Part shown: positions 48,877-58,568 of the stretch, piece after piece
How positions within the stretch are numbered: the stretch's first letter is position 1
Layout of the letters: each line of letters starts with the position of its first letter
Assembly (NCBI RefSeq): GCF_014534655.1
Contig: NZ_JACVVD010000011.1
Location: 124,001-188,000 of the forward strand
Direction: 5' to 3'
DNA: 64,000 nt
From: Paenibacillus sedimenti
Lineage (GTDB): Bacteria; Bacillota; Bacilli; Paenibacillales; NBRC-103111
The notes under the pieces: generated by a model
Told to the model about the DNA's origin: nothing
Database searches by the model: none
The model's input: only the letters and a program-made list of their open reading frames with translations
Made by a program: the position numbers and the translations under genes

Positions 48877-49866
48877 ATGAATCGGCAAATAGCCCTGCTT
48901 GGGTGCGGCATAGCAGCAGTGATTATTCTTTTTTTCACGGACTTATCGACGGGTTCCCTTCTTATTCCCTTAGATGTCGTATGGGCTTCCCTTTGGGGGG
49001 AGCGCGCTTCGGATCATCATCTCATCGTAGCCTCCGTCCGCATTCCCAGGGCTTGCATCGCGCTTGTCGTGGGAACCGGGATGGCGGTGGCCGGCACTTG
49101 CATGCAAGCGCTGACCCGCAACCCGCTTGCCTCGCCCGAGCTTCTTGGCATTAACAACGGTGCCGCCTTGGCCGTGGTCATCGCGCTGTCCGCCGTACCC
49201 GGGTCGCCATTTTGGGTGTACAATGCCTTTGCTTTCACAGGGGCCGCGTTGGCCGCCGCATTTATTTTCGCCTTGAGCTCAACGGGCTCCAAGCGGCTGA
49301 CGCCGCTCAAGATCATCGTAGCCGGCACCGCCGTCTCCTTACTGCTCGGATCGGCAACCCAAGGGGTGCTGCTTCTGAATGAACGCTCGCTCGATGAGAT
49401 GCGGTTTTGGCTCGCCGGCTCGGTATCGGGAAGGACTATTATTCATTTGCTGCAAGGCTTGCCGTTTATTGCCGCTGGCTTAATGGGGGCTATGCTTTTA
49501 GGCAACAGGATGAATATTTTGCAGCTTGGGGATGAATCAGCCGCCGGAATCGGAGTAAAAACGCAGACGACCAAACGGCTGTTATTCTTATGCGTAGTTT
49601 TGCTTTCCGCCAGCTGTGTAACGATCGCCGGACCTATCGCCTTTGTAGGCTTTGCCGTGCCGCATATCGTCCGTGGGCTATCCGGGCCTGATTACCGCTG
49701 GATTATCGTTCATTCGATGCTGTTCGGCGCCGCCTTGATGATGCTTGCCGATTCGGCCGCAAAGCTCATCATTCATCCGGGCGAAGTGCCTGTCGGCGTC
49801 ATGACGGTCATCCTGGGGGCCCCATTCTTCATCCAACTGGCCAGACGAAAGGAGTGGAAGCTCTAA
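48877..49866 (+). CDS. FecCD-family iron-siderophore permease (first subunit)
   Basis: A 329-residue membrane protein of the BtuC/FhuB type with about nine helices. Family motifs: RIPRACIALVVGTGMAVAGT, QALTRNPLASPELLGINNGA, and the coupling segment GPIAFVGFAVPHIVRGL near residue 250. It pairs with the next permease to form the channel. GGAGG lies seven bases before the ATG. Confidence 0.92.
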   Translation: MNRQIALLGCGIAAVIILFFTDLSTGSLLIPLDVVWASLWGERASDHHLIVASVRIPRACIALVVGTGMAVAGTCMQALTRNPLASPELLGINNGAALAVVIALSAVPGSPFWVYNAFAFTGAALAAAFIFALSSTGSKRLTPLKIIVAGTAVSLLLGSATQGVLLLNERSLDEMRFWLAGSVSGRTIIHLLQGLPFIAAGLMGAMLLGNRMNILQLGDESAAGIGVKTQTTKRLLFLCVVLLSASCVTIAGPIAFVGFAVPHIVRGLSGPDYRWIIVHSMLFGAALMMLADSAAKLIIHPGEVPVGVMTVILGAPFFIQLARRKEWKL

Positions 49867-50852
49867 TGCTCCGGAAGCATCCGCTGCTTGTCAATCTTCC
49901 TCTCCTGTTGCTGCTTGGATTTCTGCTGCTCCTGCAGATCGGTACGGGAGAGTATCCTATTTCACCGTGGCACACGTTTGCCTCCCTGCTCGGTTTCGGG
50001 CTGCCGGAGCATGATTTTATCGTGCATACGCTGCGTCTTCCCCGCACGCTGATCGGCTTATGCGTAGGCGCTTCTTTGGCCGTTGCCGGTACTCTGCTGC
50101 AGGGCATCACGCTTAATCCGCTTGCCTCTCCGGGCGTGGTAGGACTGAACGCCGGAGCAGGTCTGGCTGCCGTCGCCGCCATCGTCTGGCTCGACATGCC
50201 GCTAGCTTGGCTGCCCCCGGTCGCGTTCGCGGGCGCGCTGCTTGTGGCGGCGCTGAGCTACGCCCTGGCGTGGCGCGAGGGGATATCGCCGACGAGAATG
50301 GTGCTGGTCGGCGTCGGGATCGCCGCCATATGCCAAGGGGCCATCACCATCGCTACTTTATCCGGCAATATCCGGTTAGTGCAGCAGGCGGCGATTTGGA
50401 TGACCGGCAGCTTGTACAGCCGCGGCTGGGAGCATTTCTGGCCCTACTTGCCTTGGGTCGTCCTCTTTCTGCCGCTCGCCTGGGCTTGCTCCAGGCAGCT
50501 CGATCTGCTCGCCCTGGGAGATCCCTCCGCTACCGGCCTTGGCTATCGGGTTAATGCCGGACGCACCTGGCTGCTCGGCATGGCCGTTGCGCTCGCCGGC
50601 GCTTCGGTCGCCACAGCCGGCACGATCGGCTTCGTCGGCTTGATGGCGCCCCACCTGGCCAGGCGTCTAGTCGGTATCAAGCATGCGCTGCTCATTCCCA
50701 CAGCTGCAGTGATTGGGGGACTGCTCGTGCTTGCGGCCGATTTTATCGGCCGGACGATTCTTGCACCTGTGGAAATCCCGTGCGGACTCATTACTGCGCT
50801 GCTCGGCGGTCCCTATCTGCTCTACTTGCTGCTGAAGGATCGGTCAGGCTAG
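49866..50852 (+). CDS. FecCD-family iron-siderophore permease (second subunit)
   Basis: A 328-residue partner permease with RLPRTLIGLCVGASLAVAGT, TLNPLASPGVVGLNAGAG and GTIGFVGLMAPHLARRL. The ATG at 49866 overlaps the upstream stop (TAATG), with AGGAG eleven bases before. A terminator follows directly: no ATP-binding subunit is encoded here, so the transporter must borrow a FhuC/YusV-type ATPase from elsewhere. Confidence 0.92.
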   Translation: MLRKHPLLVNLPLLLLLGFLLLLQIGTGEYPISPWHTFASLLGFGLPEHDFIVHTLRLPRTLIGLCVGASLAVAGTLLQGITLNPLASPGVVGLNAGAGLAAVAAIVWLDMPLAWLPPVAFAGALLVAALSYALAWREGISPTRMVLVGVGIAAICQGAITIATLSGNIRLVQQAAIWMTGSLYSRGWEHFWPYLPWVVLFLPLAWACSRQLDLLALGDPSATGLGYRVNAGRTWLLGMAVALAGASVATAGTIGFVGLMAPHLARRLVGIKHALLIPTAAVIGGLLVLAADFIGRTILAPVEIPCGLITALLGGPYLLYLLLKDRSG

Positions 50853-50876
50853 CATGGATTGACCCCTGAAACAGCA

Positions 50877-50924
50877 ATCGCCCTCTACTCGGCCTATACG
50901 GCCAAATGGAGGGCGATCTTTTTT
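50877..50924 (+). terminator. Terminator after the permease genes
   Basis: ATCGCCCTC pairs with GAGGGCGAT, with an inner GGCC/GGCC stem, followed by a T run on the plus strand. It touches the end of the regulator remnant. Confidence 0.85.
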
Positions 50925-50988
50925 ATCTGAATGAATTTTTGGACAGCGTGGAACATGGAAAATCATCCTCTGCGGTCATCACTTTCAT
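50923..50988 (-). pseudogene. 5' remnant of a LytTR response regulator
   Basis: A 21-codon frame starts MKVMTAEDDF, matching MKVMIAEDER of the intact regulator at 38485, then loses similarity and stops at the permease terminator. Its ATG overlaps the kinase end by 26 bases, the arrangement also preserved at the 38 kb locus. The remainder of the regulator is deleted. Confidence 0.7.
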
Positions 50989-52732
50989 TCCGGGCTTCAC
51001 CATCCGGGTATGGGATCGTGAAATCGATGCGTGCGCCTCCGCCCGGCGGGTTGGCGAATTTCAGCGCTGTTTCTGGACCAAACAGGGTAATTAGCCGGCG
51101 ATTCACATTAAACACCCCTAAGCCTGTACTATCGCCGCCAACAATCGGCGACTGACCTAGTACGCTCAACACATCACTCGAAAACCCGTTTCCGTTATCT
51201 CTAACCGTTATTTGAACACCATTTCCTTTGCGCCGCAGATCGACGTGAATCTTGCCCTTGTCCGTTCTTCCCTTAAAGCCATGATGAATGCTGTTTTCCA
51301 CAAGAGGTTGAAGCGTAGACGGCGGTATGACAACAGCTTCTAATCCGGATTCGCATTTACAATCCACGTAAAGCTGATCTTCAAAGCGAATGTTGACGAT
51401 ACCCAAATAAGTTTGTAGATGCTCTAATTCCTTATAAAGCGGGATCAGCGGGGTTTGGGTCATCGTCAGATTCATCCGCATGTAGGTTCCCAGCTGTACG
51501 GTGACTCGTCTTGCTTCTTCCGGCTTCACGCGAATCAACGTAACGATGGCATTCAGTGTGTTAAATAAAAAGTGCGGATTAATTTGTGCCTGCAGCGCTT
51601 TTAGCTCCGCATCCTTCATCAGGTTCCGTAACTGCTCGGCCATCGCAATATCAAGCTGAATGGAGATCAGTTTGCTTAGCCCTTTGGCAAAAGCCTCCTC
51701 AACCGGGCGGATCTGACGTATGCTTTGATAGTACAATTTAATTAATCCCGCCACCTGCCCCCCGCTTCGGAACGGAACGATGATGGCTGCGCCAATGGCA
51801 GGATGATGCGGTTGAATTTGTTCCTTCCTGGCCGCTACTTGAATGTCGCCGGTTTGGATAGCCCGCCGTGACAGCTCCGTGACAATAAGCTCGCCCTGCA
51901 CATGCCGCATCGTTCCAAGCCCCGCGTGAGCCAATATTTTTTCCGTATCCGTGACCGCCACTGCATTCGCGTGGAGCTCCCGGCGGAGTATGTTGGCCGT
52001 TGCTTCGGCCGTCTCAAAGGTCAGACCTTGCTTCAAATAAGGAAGCGCCATCTCCGCAATGTGAAGCGCCCGCTGCGTCTCTGAAGCCGCCGCCCTTTCT
52101 TCCTCTTTCATCGCCGCCAGAATCATCGCGACAAATATGCCGACGCCGATGCTGTTGGCAACGACCATCGGAACCCCGATCAAGTCCACCGTGCGTATCG
52201 CGGAAGGCGATGACTCATGCATAATCAGAATCATCCCCATCTGCAGAATCGGGGCAAACACACTGATAAACAAGGCCTTCACCGGAGCAATCACTCGTTC
52301 TTCCGCAAAAAATCGGGCTACCAACCCGGCAAGAAGACCGATGATAGGGGTAGACCACGCATCTGCGGCACCTGTAATTCCGCCCAGCCAATAAGCGTGA
52401 ATACCCGAAATGAAGCCTGCCCCCGTACCTACGAAAACGCCTCCAAGAAGCCCCGCCACCATGACGCCGATCAACGCAGAATCCGCCATCGCTTCATGAG
52501 CCCCAAGTGAAGCTGCAAAAAAGGTCGAGTCGAGCCCGCTCTCTGTAATCACCACACCTGCATAAGTACCGGCGATGCTGATCAAACCGAAGAACAAGGA
52601 GAACGTCACTCCCGTTCGTAAGTCAAGCCGCCGGTCAAGCAAATACCGGAAAAGAGGGATTCTCGTCAGGATGAACGTCAGTAATAATAAAATGCCCATC
52701 CGCTCTATAAGCAAGAGCGTTAACTGCTCCAC
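50963..52732 (-). CDS. LytS-type sensor histidine kinase (5TM, GAF, HisKA_7TM-like)
   Basis: A 589-residue membrane kinase: 5TMR-LYT sensor domain with about six helices (residues 1-190), a GAF domain (about 200-350), the His_kinase domain with phosphoacceptor His387 in AQINPHFLFNTLN, and a HATPase domain (VENSIHHGF, RDNGNGF, GLGVFNVNRRL). The GTG at 52732 has GGAGG seven bases upstream and gives the LytS-like N-terminus (EQLTLLLIERMGI); an ATG at 52738 is possible. A TATAAT lies at 52770-52775. No intact regulator adjoins; the LytTR protein at 37703-38485 is the obvious candidate partner. Confidence 0.88.
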   Translation of the reverse strand: MEQLTLLLIERMGILLLLTFILTRIPLFRYLLDRRLDLRTGVTFSLFFGLISIAGTYAGVVITESGLDSTFFAASLGAHEAMADSALIGVMVAGLLGGVFVGTGAGFISGIHAYWLGGITGAADAWSTPIIGLLAGLVARFFAEERVIAPVKALFISVFAPILQMGMILIMHESSPSAIRTVDLIGVPMVVANSIGVGIFVAMILAAMKEEERAAASETQRALHIAEMALPYLKQGLTFETAEATANILRRELHANAVAVTDTEKILAHAGLGTMRHVQGELIVTELSRRAIQTGDIQVAARKEQIQPHHPAIGAAIIVPFRSGGQVAGLIKLYYQSIRQIRPVEEAFAKGLSKLISIQLDIAMAEQLRNLMKDAELKALQAQINPHFLFNTLNAIVTLIRVKPEEARRVTVQLGTYMRMNLTMTQTPLIPLYKELEHLQTYLGIVNIRFEDQLYVDCKCESGLEAVVIPPSTLQPLVENSIHHGFKGRTDKGKIHVDLRRKGNGVQITVRDNGNGFSSDVLSVLGQSPIVGGDSTGLGVFNVNRRLITLFGPETALKFANPPGGGARIDFTIPYPDGEARNESDDRRG

Positions 52733-52835
52733 CCTCATCCCTCCCCTTTGTTCCCTTTCAGTTATCACCATTATAACCGGAAAGTTTACTTGAAGTCAGG
52801 AGGAAAAGGAGGAATAGGACGGTTGCAAAAATTAG

Positions 52836-53375
52836 CTAGATGGCTTTGAGCGCCGCTTTCCCAAAATCCACACTAAATTGTTTACAATAAATAACGACTT
52901 GATTATATTGGTCCAAATCGGCGTCCTTCGGAAGCTCATAGTTTTGATTCCCCTTATTGCCCTTCAACGCACCCAGATTTATGCCTTCACTTGTTTTCAT
53001 TCCCTCTTTAGTCAAATATAAATATAGATCCGGCCCGTTGGTTGAATCCAAATCCTCTAATCGCAAAAATAGTTGGCCGTCGGTTTCAACCGTTTTCGCT
53101 ATTCCTTTAACTTTATGAAAATTATCGCCATCTACGAAAGTTCCAGTATACAAAGTCGTCGGTTTTGCTTCCGCTTTCTTCTCAGGCGTCGACATTTCTG
53201 TCTTCGGCATGTCCGTCTTCTGCATCTCAGACTGCGTGCTGCCCGGCAGCGCTTCCTCCACTGTTCGATTCAGCAGAAGCGGCGATCCTAAATACCAAAC
53301 TGTACCCAGTACAGCGATTCCAACCAAACTAAATAATACTGTCTTGAACGTGCTTCTTTTTTGCTTTTGCGTCAT
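52836..53375 (-). CDS. DM13-domain membrane-anchored protein
   Basis: A 179-residue protein with one N-terminal transmembrane helix (VLFSLVGIAVLGTVWYL), a Met/Lys/Thr-rich linker and a DM13 domain from about residue 80 (GTFVDGDNFHKVKG, GPDLYLYLT, QNYELPKD, VVIYCKQFSVDFGKAAL) including the typical single cysteine. DM13 is proposed to take part in electron transfer or redox at the cell surface; the role here is unknown. Several in-frame starts (53375, 53381, 53387) cluster behind AAAGGTGAGG. Confidence 0.8.
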   Translation of the reverse strand: MTQKQKRSTFKTVLFSLVGIAVLGTVWYLGSPLLLNRTVEEALPGSTQSEMQKTDMPKTEMSTPEKKAEAKPTTLYTGTFVDGDNFHKVKGIAKTVETDGQLFLRLEDLDSTNGPDLYLYLTKEGMKTSEGINLGALKGNKGNQNYELPKDADLDQYNQVVIYCKQFSVDFGKAALKAI

Positions 53376-53469
53376 CCTCATCCTCACCTTTCTTGTTTGA
53401 TTTTACCCTATTATAAAATGCAATTCTTAAGAAAGGCTTACAAAAGCATTTTTTAGTGCAACAAATGGC

Positions 53470-53518
53470 AAAAAAAATAAGATAGCTTAGCCGCTTAGTC
53501 AGCAGCTCGTCTATCCTT
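53470..53518 (-). terminator. Terminator after the superoxide dismutase gene
   Basis: GATAG/CTATC with an inner AGCTGC/GCGGCT-type stem is followed on the minus strand by eight T residues. Confidence 0.6.
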
Positions 53519-53537
53519 ACTTATTTTTATGCTCAAT

Positions 53538-54704
53538 TCAATAAGGCTGCCATTTCAGCTTCTGCGCGGCCATAAAGCGTTCGTTAACGTGCGGCCAGTT
53601 GACGACGTTCCACCAGGCATCTATGTATTTAGGGCGTTCGTTCTTATATTTCAGATAGTAAGCATGTTCCCATACATCGAGAACAAGGAGAGGAATAACG
53701 TCCCACTGCGACAAATTCTGATGCTTCTCTGCCTGCAATATTTCAAGCCTGTGGCTGCGCGGGCTCCAGACTAGAATCGCCCAGCCTCCGCCCTCGACCT
53801 TATCGGCGGCAGCGGAGAAATGCTTCTTGAAAGCGTCGAACCCGCCAAAATCCCGATCAATTTGTGCCGCGATCGGTCCGGTAGGCTTACCGCCCATTTT
53901 AGGGGCCATAACGTTCCAGAAGATCGTGTGCAGGTAATGCCCGGCACCGTTGAAAGCCGCTTCACGCTCCCAGTGCTTGATCAGATCAAAATCGCCGGAT
54001 TTGCGTGCCTGCTCCATCATCTTCTCTGCTTTGTTCAAGCCGTCAACATAGCTTTGGTGGTGCTTGTCATGGTGAAGCCGCATCGTCGCTTCATCGATAT
54101 ACGGCTCCAGAGCGTCGTAAGCATAGGGCAGCGGCGGAAGCGTATGCCCGCCGATCGGCACGGGTTTCGCGCCCGAGGACGGATCACTCCATACCCCTTC
54201 CGGCAACAATGAGCTCGTTCGTTCAGTCGTATTGTCATTTCGGTAGCCCGAGACGGGAGCGGTTGCGAATGTAGGTGCGTCCTGTACGGTGAGAATCGCT
54301 TGTAATATGCCCAGAAAATACTCTGATTCACGAATGATGTGCTGCACGACTGTTGGAGCTGTCGGAACGCTGCGGACTGCAACGCTTTGCTCCAGCATAG
54401 AAAACAGTTGTTTGACGAATTCGCGGGATTGCGCGGTTGACGTCTGCAACAAAGCTTCCACGTTCCGCCACAGCTCGTGGCTGACTTTTTCGTTCGAGCG
54501 GATGACAGCTTCGATCCATCGATTGGCTGCCGCCTCCGTTTGCGCGAAGACGTTTTCCCATTGCTGCAGCAGCGCCACATACGGCGACTCCAGATTCGGG
54601 ACGAGTTCACGGATAACGATCGTATGCTCCTTCTCCTGCATTTTCCAGAAGCGGATTTCTTCCAGCAACCTAAGCGGCATCAGCGAGCCGTATACGTATA
54701 ACAT
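53538..54704 (-). CDS. Superoxide dismutase (Fe/Mn) with N-terminal DUF2935-like domain
   Basis: A 388-residue fusion. Residues 1-130 form a helical ferritin-like domain resembling DUF2935 (LLEEIRFWKMQEKEHTIVIREL). After a linker, residues 185-388 are a complete Fe/Mn superoxide dismutase: HTLPPLPYAYDALEP, MRLHHDKHHQSYVD, EAAFNGAGHYLHTIFW and the metal-binding DVWEHAYYLKY. It disproportionates superoxide in the cytosol. Bacillus SodF also has an N-terminal extension. The ATG at 54704 has AAAGGAGG eight bases upstream. Confidence 0.88.
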   Translation of the reverse strand: MLYVYGSLMPLRLLEEIRFWKMQEKEHTIVIRELVPNLESPYVALLQQWENVFAQTEAAANRWIEAVIRSNEKVSHELWRNVEALLQTSTAQSREFVKQLFSMLEQSVAVRSVPTAPTVVQHIIRESEYFLGILQAILTVQDAPTFATAPVSGYRNDNTTERTSSLLPEGVWSDPSSGAKPVPIGGHTLPPLPYAYDALEPYIDEATMRLHHDKHHQSYVDGLNKAEKMMEQARKSGDFDLIKHWEREAAFNGAGHYLHTIFWNVMAPKMGGKPTGPIAAQIDRDFGGFDAFKKHFSAAADKVEGGGWAILVWSPRSHRLEILQAEKHQNLSQWDVIPLLVLDVWEHAYYLKYKNERPKYIDAWWNVVNWPHVNERFMAAQKLKWQPY

Positions 54705-54822
54705 CAGGCCAACCTCCTTTGACATAAACATCCTTATCATTATATTCGGATGTGTTGTTGGCCAATGTCTGTTTAGTTGCTGGCTGGAGCGCACAGATTT
54801 TGTTTTCTGAATAAATCCCATA

Positions 54823-54862
54823 AAAAAATCCCGATGTACTCAGGCTTTCGCCCATCGGGACT
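54823..54862 (-). terminator. Terminator after the aldo/keto reductase gene
   Basis: TCCCGATG and CATCGGGA pair around a GC-rich loop; seven T residues follow on the minus strand. A close relative of this hairpin occurs at 59729-59771. Confidence 0.85.
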
Positions 54863-54935
54863 GGATTAAAACCGCATATTAAAACCGCATTTAGCAGCTC
54901 CATTATCGTTTTTAGCGCAATTCCGATCAACCCCA

Positions 54936-55958
54936 TTATAACTCCAAAGCTTTCGCGATTTGCGTATCAGTCGTCTTGGCCGTAAACCAATTCGGATATA
55001 AGGAAACGGGCCTCGTTATTTCATCCAGTCTCGCAATATCTCCGGCGCTCAACTGGAGCTCCACCGCGCTTAGATTATCTTCCAATTGGGCTAATTTACT
55101 GGAGCCGACCAATACGCTGCTGATGTGGGGCTGGGCTAGAAGCCAAGCCAGTGAGACTTGTGCCGGTGTCGCACCATATACTCCAGCTATTTCGCGAACA
55201 GTGTCCAAAATATTGAAGCCCCATTCTTTGTCATGCGGCAGAAAATCAAACCCGCTTAAGCGGTTTTGATCGTCATTCCAGTTCTCCTTGGTATATTTTC
55301 CACTCAAGAAGCCGCCGGCGAGCGGACTCCAAACGGTTAATCCGATTCTATTTTGGACCGCGAATGGAACCGTCTCATGTTCAATGTCACGGCCAACCAA
55401 GGAATAGTACAACTGACCGTTAATAAAGGACGCCCACCGACGCTCACGCTGGATCGATACGGCTTGCGCCGCCTGCCAGGCCGGCCAATTCGAGTACCCG
55501 ATATAGCGGACTTTCCCCTGTCGTACCAGATCGTTCAGTGCTTCTAAGGTTTCCTCTAGCGGTGTGTATGGGTCGGTTTTATGTACGATGTAGAGATCTA
55601 TGTAATCAGTGTTTAGGCGACGCAGACTAGCTTCGCAAGCTTCGAACAGATGCTTGCGGGATAAGCCTGCTTGGATGAGCCCCGGACCGACGCGAAAGCC
55701 GCCCTTCGTAGCGATGACCATTTCCTTGCGCCGGGAACCGAGCAATCGTCCAAGAATCTCTTCACTTTGCCCGTCCGCATAACCGTCTGCGGTATCAAAA
55801 AAATTGATGCCCGCGTCTAAAGCGCGGTTAATAAGCTGTTGCGCTCCGCTTTGGTCCACCTTGTAGACGCTGGGATTGTTCCCCGATCCGAAAGTCATCG
55901 CCCCGAATGCCAGTCTGGAAACAAGCAATCCTGATTGACCCAATATTGCGTATTTCAT
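54936..55958 (-). CDS. Aldo/keto reductase
   Basis: A 340-residue NADPH-dependent oxidoreductase of the (beta/alpha)8 AKR fold. The catalytic tetrad is visible: Asp in FFDTADGYADG with its Tyr, Lys in VIATKGG and His in LYIVHKTDP. The C-terminal SSVLVGSSKLAQLEDN binds the cofactor phosphate. It resembles YajO/IolS-like reductases acting on small carbonyls; substrate unknown. AGGAGG lies seven bases before the ATG. Monocistronic by its terminator. Confidence 0.88.
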   Translation of the reverse strand: MKYAILGQSGLLVSRLAFGAMTFGSGNNPSVYKVDQSGAQQLINRALDAGINFFDTADGYADGQSEEILGRLLGSRRKEMVIATKGGFRVGPGLIQAGLSRKHLFEACEASLRRLNTDYIDLYIVHKTDPYTPLEETLEALNDLVRQGKVRYIGYSNWPAWQAAQAVSIQRERRWASFINGQLYYSLVGRDIEHETVPFAVQNRIGLTVWSPLAGGFLSGKYTKENWNDDQNRLSGFDFLPHDKEWGFNILDTVREIAGVYGATPAQVSLAWLLAQPHISSVLVGSSKLAQLEDNLSAVELQLSAGDIARLDEITRPVSLYPNWFTAKTTDTQIAKALEL

Positions 55959-56133
55959 CCTCTCTCCTCCTCGATCTCCCTAAATTGGTACACGCATCCA
56001 GTATATCAATAATGAAAACTGATAGTATGAGACTCAAGTCGGAAGGTCGAAAGACACTGTCAGCGTTACGATTTTTAATATCAATGAGCTTGTAGTTATG
56101 TATCCGAAGCGCCTTATCTATGTTTGATGGAAA

Positions 56134-56186
56134 TGCCCCCGCATGACGAGAAACCTGCATCAACAAGTTCGCGTCAGACGGGGGCA
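56134..56186 (-). terminator. Terminator after the GH95 gene
   Basis: TGCCCCCG(c/t)(a/c)TGACG pairs with its near-perfect complement ending GGGGGCA; a short T run follows on the minus strand. Confidence 0.7.
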
Positions 56187-56198
56187 ACTTTCCCTCCG

Positions 56199-58568
56199 TT
56201 ATATATTTAAAGGCTTAACCGTATAAATAATCCCTGGCTCCGTGTCGAAACCGATCGAACCGTCAGCGTTGCTCTCGAACGCAACGGGTACATCTTCCGC
56301 TTCCACCTTCAGCGGAACTGATGCGGCAACACGGCAAGGTCCGCCGAGAAGCGAACGAATCTCTGCACTTTCGAGCACATTATTCTCCCAGGCAAGACCG
56401 ATCTCAAAGCCCCCTCTGGCTCGAATTCCTTTGATAGAACCGGTTTCCCATGCATCGGGAAGCGCTGGCAGCAGGCGGATGACGCCGGTATGGGACTGCA
56501 TCAGCATTTCGGCTACGCCGGCCGTGAAGCCGAAATTCCCGTCGATCTGAAACGGCGGATGCGCACCGAACAAGTTCGGATAGACGCCGCCGCCTGTGAC
56601 GCTGCCCATATCGGTGTGAACGAGATCCAGCACGTTCCCGATCAGCTGCAAGGTGCGGTTGCCGTTGCCGAATCGTGCCCACAGGTTGATTTTCCATGCG
56701 AGGCTCCAGCCAGTGCCGATATCGCTGCGCCGTTCGAGTGAGCGCTGCGCCGCTTCGAACAGCTCCGGCGTACCCTCCGCGGTCAACTGACAGCCGGGAT
56801 AAACGCCGAATAAATGAGAGACGTGACGATGCTGCACATCCTGATCCTCGAAATCAAGAAACCACTCCTGAAGCTGACCGTATTTGCCGATCTGATACGG
56901 AAGCAATCTGGACCTTGCCCCCGCCAGCTCCTCCCGGAAGCTATCGTCCATTCCAAGTATCTCCGCCGCCATGATGCAGTTCGTGAACAAGTCCCAGATC
57001 AGCGCATGATCCATCGTCGCCCCTTTGCTGACGGCAGCCATCCGGCCGTCCGGCAATACGAACTTATGCTCGGGGGAGGTGGAGGGCGATGTGGCCAGCC
57101 GCCCGTCCGGTTCCTTTTGCAGCCAATCCAGGCAGAAGAGAGCCGCTTCCTTCATGATCGGATACGCTTCGTCGCGAAGGAACGAAGTATCTCCTCCGAA
57201 TGCGTAATGCTCCCACAGATGCTGGCTGAGCCAAGGAGCGGCCATGAACCAGCTCGCCCAAACGGGATCCCCGTTGCCATAGTCGCCGACCGGCGCGGAA
57301 TGGCACCAGATGTCGCTGTTGTGATGCGCGACCCAGCCGCGGGCGCCATAATTAATGCGCGCGGTTTCCGCTCCCGCCTTGGCCAAATTGCCGATAAAAT
57401 CGAGCAGCGGCCTATGGCATTCGGCCAGGTTGCAAGTCTCCGCGAGCCAATAATTCATTTCCGCGTTTATATTTAACGTATAATTGCTGCTCCAGGGCGG
57501 GCGTGTTTCCTTATTCCATATTCCCTGTAAATTCGCCGCCTGCGTGCCGGGCCGGGAACTCGCGATCAGCAGGTATCTGCCGAATTGAAACAAGATCTCC
57601 ACCAGCTTCTTGTCCTTCACTCCGTATTCGGCAACGCGTAAGTCTATCGGTACGTCGCCAGGAATGTCGGATGGCCTCAAATCAAGGGTAACGCGATCGT
57701 ATAAAATGCGATAATCGGCAATGTGAGAGGCATAAAGCTCCGAATAGGTCTTATTAAGCGCCCAGTTCAAGTGCCTCTCTGCGATTGGGGAAGGGTCGAC
57801 ACCCTCCGTTGCCGGATTGCGGTCAAAACCATGAAAGCTCGTTGCTGCGCTGAAAATGATGGTCGCGGTTGTAGCAGATTCGACATGCAGTCCGTCATGA
57901 TCGGCATAGGAGCGGCCATCTTCGGTCCGAATAGCGAGCCTTCCATCGAAGCGTGTGCCGGATTCGCCAAAGCGAATCGGATTGCTGGTCCGATAGTAAT
58001 TCGGGTCGACATGGATCGGAGCCCTGCCTCTCATCACGATGCGTTCGCCCTCGGGACCGGTTTGATGCCGGAGCGGACTCCATAGCTTGGCCGTAAAGCA
58101 CAGCATGCCGGGACGGTCCGCCTCGATCCGCATAACTAGAGTTTGATCCGGGAAAGAAATGAAGCAGGTTCGTTTGTATGTGACTTCGCCGATCCTATAC
58201 CGAACCGATGCGGCCGCCGTCTCCAGATCCAGCAAACGTTCGTACTGTGTGGCATTATCGCCGTGATAAAAGTGTACGGTCAAATCCCCCAAAGGCATAT
58301 ATGATTGCGTATAAGGACCCATCGCTTTTTTGCAAAGCGCGTCCGCTTCCACATAATTCCCTTCGTTAATTAGACGGCGAATTTCCGGCAGCGCCTTCAT
58401 GGCGTTCGGGTTCGTCCCGTCCTTTGGTTCCCCCGACCATAGCGTATCCTCATTCAGCTGCAGGCGTTCGGTCTCGATCCCCCCGAATACCATCGCTCCG
58501 ATACGGCCGTTTCCCAACGGAAGCGCCTCTGTCCATTTGGATGCAGGTTTCGTATAATTCAGCTTCAA
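56199..58568 (-). CDS. Glycoside hydrolase family 95 (1,2-alpha-L-fucosidase type)
   Basis: A 789-residue enzyme with the GH95 layout: N-terminal beta domain ([19 protein letters not shown]), (alpha/alpha)6 barrel and C-terminal beta domain. Residues equivalent to the Bifidobacterium AfcA catalytic set are seen: two Asn in [10 protein letters not shown], Glu in TSPSTSPEH and Asp in [23 protein letters not shown] is also conserved. There is no signal peptide, so it probably acts on imported oligosaccharides. Some GH95 enzymes prefer L-galactosides, so the specificity is open. No dedicated transporter adjoins. Confidence 0.9.
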   Translation of the reverse strand: MKLNYTKPASKWTEALPLGNGRIGAMVFGGIETERLQLNEDTLWSGEPKDGTNPNAMKALPEIRRLINEGNYVEADALCKKAMGPYTQSYMPLGDLTVHFYHGDNATQYERLLDLETAAASVRYRIGEVTYKRTCFISFPDQTLVMRIEADRPGMLCFTAKLWSPLRHQTGPEGERIVMRGRAPIHVDPNYYRTSNPIRFGESGTRFDGRLAIRTEDGRSYADHDGLHVESATTATIIFSAATSFHGFDRNPATEGVDPSPIAERHLNWALNKTYSELYASHIADYRILYDRVTLDLRPSDIPGDVPIDLRVAEYGVKDKKLVEILFQFGRYLLIASSRPGTQAANLQGIWNKETRPPWSSNYTLNINAEMNYWLAETCNLAECHRPLLDFIGNLAKAGAETARINYGARGWVAHHNSDIWCHSAPVGDYGNGDPVWASWFMAAPWLSQHLWEHYAFGGDTSFLRDEAYPIMKEAALFCLDWLQKEPDGRLATSPSTSPEHKFVLPDGRMAAVSKGATMDHALIWDLFTNCIMAAEILGMDDSFREELAGARSRLLPYQIGKYGQLQEWFLDFEDQDVQHRHVSHLFGVYPGCQLTAEGTPELFEAAQRSLERRSDIGTGWSLAWKINLWARFGNGNRTLQLIGNVLDLVHTDMGSVTGGGVYPNLFGAHPPFQIDGNFGFTAGVAEMLMQSHTGVIRLLPALPDAWETGSIKGIRARGGFEIGLAWENNVLESAEIRSLLGGPCRVAASVPLKVEAEDVPVAFESNADGSIGFDTEPGIIYTVKPLNI

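Noticed and set aside
54823-54862. Hairpin considered as a transposon terminal repeat because a similar copy lies at 59729
   Set aside because: Both copies have the stem plus T run of a terminator in the same orientation, and no transposase lies between them.
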